NCBI GenBank assembly: GCA_963707065.1
Contig: CAVPPJ010000042.1
Location: 383,758-447,757 of the forward strand
Direction: 5' to 3'
DNA length: 64,000 bases
Source: Palsa-506 sp963707065
GTDB lineage: Bacteria > Actinomycetota > Actinomycetes > Streptosporangiales > Streptosporangiaceae
The notes below the pieces were generated by a model, which searched no databases, had not been told where the DNA came from, and saw only the letters and a program-made list of their open reading frames with translations. Below, piece after piece: positions 51,427 to 59,913 of the stretch. Position 1 is the stretch's first letter, and each line of letters begins with the position of its first letter. A program made the translations under genes and the position numbers.

Positions 51427-53814
51427 TACCGGCCTGCGCTGACATCCGCCCGGGCGCGGCAGAGCCGGAGCACGTTGGCGATCACCTGGTGACCGGCCCC
51501 GGCGGACGCGGTGAGGATCGACTCCGGATGAAACTGGACCCCCCACCGCCTGGCGGCCTGGTCCTCAATGGCCATGACCACGCCGTCAGGGGTCACCGCC
51601 GTCACCGAGAACCCGCCCTTCACCTGGCCCGCCGTCGCATGCAGCGAGTGATACCGGCCAGCCGTGAACTCGCCGGGCAGGCCGGCCAGCAGCGCGCCGC
51701 CCAGCACCCGGACACGGCCCGGCTTGCCATGGGCTGGCTCCGCGAGCAGGGCGAGCTCGCCGCCCGCGTGCTCCACCATGGCCTGCAGCCCCAGGCATAC
51801 GCCGAATGCGGGAAGCCGGCGCGCGTCCAGCTCGCCGAGCAGCTCGGCGCAGCCGAAATCTGACGGCCGGCCCGGGCCCGGGGAGAGCACGACAAGATCC
51901 GGCCGGTAGTCGTCAAGCGCGCCGGCGCCGAATCCGGCGCGCAGCGTCACCACCTGCGCGCCCTGCTCGCGGAAGTAGCCGGCCAGGGTGTGCACGAACG
52001 AATCCTGGTGGTCGACGAGCAGGACGCGCAGGCCGTTGCCTGGCAGGTCACCGGCCTGTACTGGCGGGCCGGGAGCTGAATCCCGTGCTGGATTCCTGAG
52101 GGTTTCCAGCAGCGCGCGGGCCTTGAGCTCGGTCTCGCGTTCCTCCGCGGCCGGATCGGAGTCGAACAGCAGCGTGGCGCCGGCCCGGACCGCGGCGATC
52201 CCGTCGCGGATGTGCGCGGTGCGCAGGGTGAGGCCGGTGCTCATCCCGCCGTCGAAGCCGATCATCCCGACCGCGCCGCCGTACCAGCGCCGCGGGGCGG
52301 TCTCGTTGTCCTCGATGAACTGCATCGCCCAGGTCTTCGGCGCGCCGGTCACCGTCACCGCCCACATGTGGGTGAGGAAGGCGTCCAGCGCGTCGAAGCC
52401 GGGCCGCAGCCTGCCCTCCACGTGGTCCACCGTGTGAATCAGCCGGCTGTAGATCTCGATCTGCCGCCGCCCGATCACGTTGACGCTGCCCGGCTCGCAG
52501 ATCCTGGACTTGTCGTTGCGGTCCACGTCCGTGCACATGGTCAGCTCCGACTCCTCCTTCCGCGAGTCCAGCAGCGTCCGGATGTTCTCCGCGTCCTCCA
52601 GCGGGCCGGCCCCGCGGGCGATCGTGCCGGCGATCGGGCAGGTCTCCACCCGGTCCCCGGTCACCCGCACGTACATCTCCGGCGAGGCCCCGACCAGGTA
52701 CTCCCCCTCTCCCAGGTTCAGGAAGAACTCGTACGGCGCGGGGTTGCGGCGGCGCAGCCGCTCGTAGAACGCGGCGGGCGAGCCGCAGGCGGCGTGGAAG
52801 GCGTGGCTCGGCACCACCTCGAACAGGTCGCCGCGGGCGAAGCGTTCCCTGGCCAGGGTGACCACGCGCGCAAAGGAGCCGGGCTCCGGGTCCGGGGGAA
52901 GAACAGGGTCTTGAACGAGCACATCTCCGCCAGTCCCCGGCTGCGAGGTGGCTGCGGTGGCGCGCGGCAGCCCTTCGGTCGTCGCGCCGGCTACCTCGAA
53001 TTCATAGGAGTAGCGCAGCGCGGTCTCCCGCTTGCGGTCCAGCACGTACAGCTGATCAGGCAGGTGCAGGACCAGATCCCGCTGCCGGCCGTCACGGTCA
53101 TGCCGGAGCCTGACCGGCTCGAACTGGAACGCGAGGTCGTAGCCGAATGCGCCGTAGAGACCGAGATGTGAATCGGGTCCCGCGAACGCGGCGATGACCT
53201 CCCGGACCGCGGAGAACACCGTCGGGCGGCGGCTACGTTCCTCTTCGGTGAAGGAACCTCCCGGGTCGGGGATGGTCACCTCGATGAGGTCCGGGCCAGC
53301 CGCGCCCGCGGATCCGCTGGCGGCCTGGCTGGCCTCCGCGAGGTTGCCCGCCGCGGGGCTGTCGCCCGGCTGGAGGCCCGCCTGGCTGGCGCTTGGCTGG
53401 CTGGCGCTTGGCTGGCTGGCGCTGGTCAGCCGCCCGGCGCAGTGCGGCGGCGATGACCGGGAGCAGGACGCTGCCGCGCTGGTTCAGCGCCCGCGCCGAG
53501 ATCCGCCTGCCCCGGGCGACGATCTCGATGCAGGGATCGACGTAACCGACGTGCCAGCGGCTGTAGCGCCCGGGGTACTCCATCCCGGAGCTGAGCACGC
53601 CGCCGCGGCGCCCGTCGACCTGCCGGGTGATGTCGGCCAGCAGGGCCGGATCGAAGGGTGCCTCCAGCCGCCTGACCCGCACCCCGCCCGCGGTAGCAAA
53701 TTCCGTCGCGGTCGCCGCTGCGGTGGCGGCGCGCGTACCGGTTGCGGTCCCGGCTGCGGGCGGTGCCGCTGGCGCCGCATCGCCGTGCGCCGGGTCGATC
53801 TGTGCCTCTCGCAT
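51426..53814 (-). CDS. trpE: Anthranilate synthase, fused TrpE-TrpG, apparent frameshift in linker
   Basis: A fused anthranilate synthase of about 795 residues after repair. The N-terminal frame, from ATG 53814 behind GAGGG, gives the TrpE N-domain (SSGMEYPGRYSRWHVGYVDP, GRRISARALNQRG). The second frame gives the chorismate-binding domain (EYLVGASPEMYVRV, IAGTIARGAGPLED, RNDKSRIC, AVTVTGAPKTWAMQFIED) and the TrpG amidotransferase (LSPGPGRPSDFG, FGVCLGLQAMVEH with the nucleophilic Cys, VQFHPESILT). They part in a Ser/Gln/Ala linker of SASQP repeats; removing one C at 53424-53425 joins them. It makes anthranilate from chorismate and glutamine. A Trp-codon leader and terminator precede it. Confidence 0.9.
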
Positions 53815-53864
53815 GGGGCCCTCGCGTTGTCGGGCCCGGCGCCGCGCTGAGCGGGCACGCGAAA

Positions 53865-53893
53865 GGCGACCGCCGGGCTGCCGGGCGATCGCC
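53865..53893 (-). terminator. Transcription attenuator hairpin before trpE
   Basis: On the minus strand GGCGATCGCC pairs with GGCGGTCGCC (10 base pairs, one G-U) around a 9-base loop and is followed by TTTC. An alternative pairing joins the first arm with the preceding GGCGGT at 53923-53928, making an antiterminator. It lies 51 bp before the trpE ATG. The short T run is typical of high-GC attenuators. Confidence 0.75.
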
Positions 53894-53927
53894 TTGGAGA
53901 TTCTGCAGAACTCGAACCAGGCACCGC

Positions 53928-53969
53928 CTAATGGCGGCGCCACCAGCCGGTGTTATGGCTCGTGCGCAT
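53928..53969 (-). CDS. trpL: trp operon leader peptide with tandem Trp codons
   Basis: A 13-codon frame reads MRTSHNTGWWRRH and stops at TAG. Two adjacent Trp codons (53945-53940) lie just before GGCGCCGCC, which pairs over the ATTA loop with GGCGGTGCC. Ribosome stalling at these codons when tryptophan is scarce would free the antiterminator and allow trpE transcription. The size and WW location match the leader peptides of actinobacterial trpE genes. The ribosome site is weak (AGGCTCGC). Confidence 0.82.
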   Translation of the reverse strand: MRTSHNTGWWRRH

Positions 53970-54022
53970 CCAGCGAGCCTAGCGGCACCAGCGGTTACGC
54001 GCCACCGCCCCCGCGCCGCGCC

Positions 54023-55009
54023 TCAGAAGTCGGCCAGCACGCCGGCGCCGAGGCGGCTGGCCTTGCCGTACACGTACGCGGCGGCGGCCAGGTCCTGCAC
54101 CGCGAGGCCCAGCGATTCGAACACGGTGATCTCCTGGTCGCTGGACCGCCCCGCGGCGTCGCCGGTCAGCAGCTCGCCGATCTCGGCGCGGACGTGGCCC
54201 GGCCCGATGGCGCCCTCGGCCAGCGCCAGCAGGTAGTCACCGGCCTCGCCGCGGACCGACTCGCGGCTGTCGGCGAACAGGGCGGCGGCGGCCATGGTCG
54301 CGCTGTCGAGCTCGCGGGTATGCGGGAGGCAGGCGCCGACGGCGTTAATGTGCGCGCCGGCGGCCAGCCAGCCGCGTTGCAGCACGGGCTCGGCGGCGCT
54401 GGTCGCCGTGACGATGAGGCCGGCCCCGGCGACCGCTTCCCGGGCCGACGCGCACGCGATGACCGGGACACCGGCGCTTGCCTGCATCAGGTCCGCGAAC
54501 CTGGCGGCCTTGGCGTAGTCCCGCCCGGCAACCCGGATCGCGGTCAGCCGCCGGGATGCGGACATCGCCAGCAGGTGCGCCCTGGCCTGGACGCCGGTGC
54601 CGATGATGGCCAGCTCGGTGGCGTCCGGCCGGGCGAGCAGGCCGGTCGCGACCGCCGATACGGCGGCCGTCCTGATCTCGGTGATCGCCGAGGCGTTCAG
54701 GATCGCGAGCGGCTCGCCGGTCCGCGTGCTGGACAGCAGCACGACACCCTGGTGCGCGTCCAGGCCGATGGCCGGGTTGCCGCCGAAGATGCAGATCGCC
54801 TTCAGGCCGTAGCCGGGGTCCGTGCCTGGCCAGTAGGCGGGCATCAGGGCCATCAGCCCGGCGCGGTCGGCCGGCCGGATCACGGTCCGCAGCGGCTGGT
54901 ACACCTCGCCACGGGCACGGGCGGCCAGCGCGGCCCGCATGACCTCCGCGCATTCGCGGTAGCCGAGCAGCTCGTGCACGTCGCTGCCGGACACGATGCG
55001 GATCTTCAT
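54023..55009 (-). CDS. Ornithine cyclodeaminase / mu-crystallin family protein
   Basis: A 328-residue protein from ATG 55009. Signatures include PAIGLDAHQGVVLLSSTRTGEPLAIL, the NAD-binding IIGTGVQARAHLLAMSA and HINAVGACLPHTRELD. Members are ornithine cyclodeaminases, alanine dehydrogenases or ketimine reductases; lacking clear specificity residues I leave the substrate open. ftsH ends 8 bp upstream on the same strand, so co-transcription is possible. Confidence 0.88.
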   Translation of the reverse strand: MKIRIVSGSDVHELLGYRECAEVMRAALAARARGEVYQPLRTVIRPADRAGLMALMPAYWPGTDPGYGLKAICIFGGNPAIGLDAHQGVVLLSSTRTGEPLAILNASAITEIRTAAVSAVATGLLARPDATELAIIGTGVQARAHLLAMSASRRLTAIRVAGRDYAKAARFADLMQASAGVPVIACASAREAVAGAGLIVTATSAAEPVLQRGWLAAGAHINAVGACLPHTRELDSATMAAAALFADSRESVRGEAGDYLLALAEGAIGPGHVRAEIGELLTGDAAGRSSDQEITVFESLGLAVQDLAAAAYVYGKASRLGAGVLADF

Positions 55010-55016
55010 GAGGGTG

Positions 55017-57071
55017 CTAGCGCTCGTCCCCGGCGCCCCGGGCGCCCTGGCCCGCAGGCCCGGAACCGGCTGGCCCGGGAACTGGCTGCGGCAGCGGCGC
55101 TGACTGCGGCACGGGGGCGGCCAGGGGCGCCGCGACCATGTGCGGGGCCAGCACCAGCGCGTCGATGGGCCGGTGCACCGGCATGGCCCGGCCGACGATG
55201 CGGTAGACATCCTCGCCGTCCACGGTTTCCTTCTCCAGCAGCAGGCTGACGAGCCGGCCGAGCTCGGCCCGGTGGCCCCGGATCAGCGCGACCGCCGACT
55301 GCTCGGCCTCCCGCAGCAGCCGGGCGACCTCGCCGTCGATGACGGCCTGGGTGGCTTCGGCGAACGGCCTGCTGGACAGCCCCTGCCCGCCGCCGCCGCC
55401 GAGGAACACCGAGCCGCCCTCGGGATAGCCGACCGGGCCGAGCGCGGGCGAGAGCCCGAACTCACGGACCATCCTGGTGGCCAGGTCGGTCGCCGAGGCA
55501 AGATCGTTGGCGGCCCCGGTCGAGCCCTGCTCCAGCTCCACCAGTTCCGCGGCGCGGCCGCCGAGGCGCACGGCCAGGGATTCGGTCAGGTAGTCCTCGC
55601 CGTAGAGGTGCCGTTCGACGAGCGGCAGCTGCTGGGTAACGCCGAGCGCCTGGCCGGCCGGCAGGATGGTGACCTTCGCGACCGGGTCGGCATGCTCGGA
55701 CAGCGCGGCGACCAGGGCATGGCCCGCCTCGTGGATGGCGACCGCGTTTTTCTCCTCGGGCAGCAGGACGTTAGAGCCTTCCCGGCGGCCCAGCAGGATC
55801 CTGTCCCGCGCGCCGTCGAAGTCGGCGGCCGTCAGTACCTCGCGGCCCTCGCGGACCGCGAAGATCGCCGCCTCGTTGGCCAGGTTGGCCAGGTCGGCGC
55901 CGGAGAAGCCGGGGGTGCCGCGCGCGACCACGTTCAGGTCGACGTCGTCGCCGAGCCGCTTGCCGCGGCAGTGCACGACCAGGATCGCGGCCCGCTCGGT
56001 GAGCGTGGGCAGCGGGATGATGACCTGCCGGTCGAACCGGCCGGGCCGCAGCAGCGCGGGATCGAGGACCTCGGGGCGGTTGGTCGCGCCCAGCACGACG
56101 ATCCCCTCGGCCATCTCGAATCCGTCCATCTCCGAGAGCAGCTGGTTGAGCGTCTGCTCGCGCTCGTCGTTGGAGACGACCGCGCCGGACCCGGCCCGGC
56201 GCTGGCCGATGGCGTCGATCTCGTCCATGAAGATGATGGCCGGCGCCCGCTTGCGTGCCTCGGCGAACAGGTCACGGACCCGGGCCGCGCCGACCCCGAC
56301 GAACATCTCCACGAAGCTGGAGCCGGTGACGGAGAAGAACGGCACTTCGGCCTCGCCGGCCACGGCCCTGGCCAGCAGCGTTTTCCCGGTTCCGGGCGGC
56401 CCGACCATGAGCACGCCGCGGGGGGCCATCGCGCCGGCCCGCCGGTACCGGTCGGGGCTGCGCAGGAAATCGACCACCTCGGCGATTTCCGCCTTGGCGC
56501 CGTCGTAGCCCGCCACGTCACCGAACTTCGTCTGCGGCCGCTCGGCGTCGAAGACTTTCGCCCGGGACCGGCCCACCCCCATGACACCTTGCAGGGAGCT
56601 CGCCGCACCGCGCGACATCCGCCGGAACAGGTAGAACAGCAGGCCTAGCGGCAGCAGGATGATCAGCAGGGAAAGCAGCACGGATCCCAGCCCCGAGCTT
56701 GGCGGCTGTGCGTTCACCGACGTCACGCCGTCGGCGGTCAGCTCGTCGCTGAGCGCCGTGGTGGCCTGGCCGGGGATGACCGTCGTATAGGACTTCCCGC
56801 TCGTCAGGTCACCGAACGCCACGGTGTTCGCGCCGCTCGACCCGCTCTCGAACGTCACCGTCTTGATCTTGTGGGCGCTCGCGTCCGAGCGGAACTGCGA
56901 GTAGCTGAGCTTGGCGGTCGCGCTGCCGTGCAGCGCGGGCAGGAAGGTGTACAGCAGCAGCATCACGATCAGCGTGATCGGCCACAGCCAGTGCCGCCAG
57001 CGCGGCGGTGGCGGCGGCGCCGTGCGAACTGGCTTATCGCCGGGCGGCGGGGGAACTGGCTGCTTGCTCAT
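55017..57071 (-). CDS. ftsH: ATP-dependent zinc metalloprotease FtsH
   Basis: A 684-residue membrane protease: two N-terminal helices around an extracytoplasmic domain, the AAA core (GPPGTGKTLLARAVAG, ARKRAPAIIFMDEIDA, second region of homology ATNRPEVLDPALLRPGRFDRQ) and the zinc motif HEAGHAL. It degrades membrane and regulatory proteins. The C-terminal 40 residues are Pro/Ala-rich. The ATG at 57071 begins MSKQPVPPPPGDKPVR. Upstream, divergent, lies the Fe-S/Mo dehydrogenase. Confidence 0.96.
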   Translation of the reverse strand: MSKQPVPPPPGDKPVRTAPPPPPRWRHWLWPITLIVMLLLYTFLPALHGSATAKLSYSQFRSDASAHKIKTVTFESGSSGANTVAFGDLTSGKSYTTVIPGQATTALSDELTADGVTSVNAQPPSSGLGSVLLSLLIILLPLGLLFYLFRRMSRGAASSLQGVMGVGRSRAKVFDAERPQTKFGDVAGYDGAKAEIAEVVDFLRSPDRYRRAGAMAPRGVLMVGPPGTGKTLLARAVAGEAEVPFFSVTGSSFVEMFVGVGAARVRDLFAEARKRAPAIIFMDEIDAIGQRRAGSGAVVSNDEREQTLNQLLSEMDGFEMAEGIVVLGATNRPEVLDPALLRPGRFDRQVIIPLPTLTERAAILVVHCRGKRLGDDVDLNVVARGTPGFSGADLANLANEAAIFAVREGREVLTAADFDGARDRILLGRREGSNVLLPEEKNAVAIHEAGHALVAALSEHADPVAKVTILPAGQALGVTQQLPLVERHLYGEDYLTESLAVRLGGRAAELVELEQGSTGAANDLASATDLATRMVREFGLSPALGPVGYPEGGSVFLGGGGGQGLSSRPFAEATQAVIDGEVARLLREAEQSAVALIRGHRAELGRLVSLLLEKETVDGEDVYRIVGRAMPVHRPIDALVLAPHMVAAPLAAPVPQSAPLPQPVPGPAGSGPAGQGARGAGDER

Positions 57072-57209
57072 GGCTCATTCTTACGCGGCAATACGGTGAA
57101 GGTGGTATTCGGCGCCCGCGGGGCCGCCGGGTGGCCGTCGCGGTCTCGGTCATGGGAACCTCCGGTGAGGACGGCGGCTGACGGCGGACGCATGAGGAGC
57201 GGCGAAGCG

Positions 57210-59913
57210 ATGGAGCTCACGATCATCGTCAACGGCACCGAGCGCACGGTCGCGGCGGCCGGGGACCGGAGCCTGCTGGAGGTGCTCCGTGACGACCTCG
57301 GCGTGACGGGACCCAAGTTCGGCTGCGGCGAAGGTGCCTGCGGAGCCTGCACCGTGCTGATCGGGCGGCGGGCGGTCACCGCCTGCACGATGCCGGCCGC
57401 GGAGGCGGCCGGGCAGCGGGTAACCACCGTCGAGGGCCTGGCCGAGGACGGCATCCTGCACCCGGTGCAGCAGGCCTGGCTTGAGGTCGGCGCGATGCAG
57501 TGCGGCTACTGCACGCCGGGCTGGCTGACGGCGACCGCCGCGCTGCTCAACCAGGTCGCGCATCCGGACGACGCGAGGATCGCCGCCGCGCTGGCGGGCA
57601 ACGTATGCCGGTGCTGCAGCTACCCGAGGATCCAGCGGGCAGTCCGCCGCGCTGCCGAGCTGATGGAGGAGCCAGAACTGCTCGACCCGGTGCCGGCCGC
57701 CGGGCCGCCGGCCGCGCTGGCCGCCCCGGTTCCGGCGCTGCCGTGGGACCGGGCGGCCAAGGACGCCGACGCGTTCTTCGAGCTGCTGGCCGACGGCCTG
57801 GTCACGGTGGTCGCCGCCGACGACGGTGACCAGGCGGGCGGGGCCGGCCCGGCGCCGGCGACGACGCCTGGGTGCACGTCGGCGCCGATGGCACGGTGAC
57901 CGCGTTCACCGGCAAGGTGGAGGCCGGCCAGGGCACCCGCACCGCGCTGGCCCAGCTGGTCGCGGAGGAGCTTGCGGTCCCGCCCGCGTCGGTCCGGGTG
58001 GTGATGGGGAATACCAGCCTGTCGCCCTACGACATCGGGACCTTCGCCAGCCGTTCCATGCCGTATGCGGCGCCCCCGCTGCGCGCGGCGGCGGCGGCCT
58101 CGGCCCGGCTGCTCCGCGAGGCGGCCGCGCAGCGGTTCGGCATGGACGCCGGGGAGCTGACCGCGGCGGCGGGCATGCTGGCCGGGCCGGATGGCGCGCC
58201 GAGCGTCAGCTACGGCGAGCTGCTGACCGGTCAGCGCCGGGTCGAGCGGGTGCCGGCCAGCGAGCCGGTCCGGCCCGCCGCGTCCTGGCGCTCGGCGGGT
58301 CAGCCTGCTCGCGCGCTCGGTGCCGCCGACGTGGTCACCGGGACGAAGCGGTTCCCGTCCGACGTGAGCCTGGACGGCATGCAGCACGGCTGCGTGCTGC
58401 GGTCGCCCGCGTTCGGTGCGCTGCTGCGCAGCGCCAGCACCAGTGCGGCCGCCGAGCAGCCGGGCGTGCAGGTAATCCGCGACGGCGACTTCATCGGCGT
58501 GGTCGCGCCGGACCGGGCCGCGGCGCTGCGGGCAGTCGGCCTGATCGACGCCGACTGGTCATGCACGCCGCAGCCTGCCCCCGCTGACCTGGACGCCTAC
58601 CTGCGCTCCCACCTGGTCGAGGGCGACGGCTGGCTCAGCCCGTTCCGGCATGAGCAGGGCGATGTGGCGGCGGCGCTGGCGGCCGGCCCGGTCCGGATCG
58701 ACGCGCGTTACTCGGCCGCCTACATCGCGCACGTGCCGCTCGAGCCCCGCGCCGCGGTCGCCCGGTGGGCGGGCGGCCGGCTCACGGTATGGACCGGCAC
58801 CTCGACGCCGTTCCGCGCCCGCGGCGAGGTCGCCGCGGCGCTGGGCGTCGCCGAGTCCGACGTCGAGATCATCGTGCCGGACTACGGCGGCGGGTTCGGC
58901 GGCAAGCACGGCGGCGCCGTGGCCATCGAGGCGGCTAGGCTCGCCCGCGCCGCCGGGCGCCCGGTCCGGGTGCAGTGGAGCCGTGACGAGGAATTCCACC
59001 AGGGATACCTCCGCCCGGCGGCGCTGCTGGATGTCTCCTGCAGCGCGGACGCGTCCGGCGCGATCAGCGGATGGTCGTTCACCAATATCAACTCCGGGCA
59101 GGCCGGGATCATGAGTCCCTACCGCAGCCCGCACCAGCGGGTCACGTTCCAGCCGGCCGACTCGCCGCTGCCGCAGGGCCCGTACCGGGCCCTGGCCTCG
59201 ACGGCCAACCACTTCGCCCGGGAGTCGGTGATCGACGAACTCGCGCACCGGCTCGGCGCCGACCCGCTCGCCTTCCGGCTGCGCCATCTCGGCGACGATC
59301 GGCTGGCGGCGGTGCTGCGCGCGGCCGCGCTGCGGCTCGGCTGGGACGAGGCCACCGGGCGGCCCGGGCCGGGAGACGATGCGCCAGGCCCCGGCACCGC
59401 CCGCTCGGCACCACCGGCTCCGGCACCACCCGCTCCGGCACCACCGGGACCGGATCCGGCACCATCGGCACCGGCGTCGCGCTCGGCATGGAGAAAGGCG
59501 GCCGGGTCGCCACCGCGGCCCGGGTCAAGGTGGCTCCCGGCGGCAGGTTGGCGATTCTGCGGCTGGTGACCGCGTTCGACTGCGGTGCCGTGGTCAGCCC
59601 CGACAACCTGGCCAACCAGGTCGAGGGCGCGGTCATGATGGGCCTGGGCGGGGCCATGTTCGAGGCGATCGACTTCGCCGGCGGCCGGATACTGAATGCG
59701 TCCATGTCCGGGTACCGGGTCCCCCGGCTGCCCGACCTGCCCGAGTGCGAGGTCGTGCTCATCGACCGGCCCGACCAGCCGTCGGCAGGGGCGGGCGAGG
59801 CACCCATCGTCGCGGTGGCGCCCGCCATCGCGAACGCGATCTTCCATGCCTGCGGCATGCGGTTGCGGTCCATGCCGCTGGCGCCCGGTGACGTGGTCCG
59901 GGGGGCGCCGTGA
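57210..59913 (+). CDS. Xanthine-dehydrogenase-type molybdopterin oxidoreductase, Fe-S and Mo domains fused; two apparent frameshifts
   Basis: From ATG 57210, behind AGGAG, the first frame encodes a 2Fe-2S domain (CGEGACGACTVLIG) and the second 2Fe-2S domain (QCGYCTPG, GNVCRCCSY), then a linker ending FFELLADGLVTVV. Adding one base at about 57857 continues into GDDAWVHVGADGTVTAF and the molybdopterin-binding domain (GKVEAGQGTRTALAQLV, VPDYGGGFGGKHGG, QGPYRALASTANHF). A second missing base at 59406-59407 continues through repeated GTTGSG units to GVALGMEKGG and the GAGEAP motif with the catalytic Glu. Repaired length is about 900 residues. It resembles nicotinate or isoquinoline dehydrogenase fusions; the substrate is unknown. 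The NHL/phospholipase gene overlaps its stop (GTGA). Confidence 0.87.

Noticed and set aside
53815..53943. Extension of trpE to an ATG at 53943 or a one-Trp leader from it
   Set aside because: That frame crosses the terminator hairpin; the WW leader at 53928-53969 fits attenuation much better.
57210..59913. Programmed ribosomal frameshifting in the dehydrogenase
   Set aside because: No slippery heptamer or downstream pseudoknot seen; other genes nearby have similar one-base errors in G/C runs.
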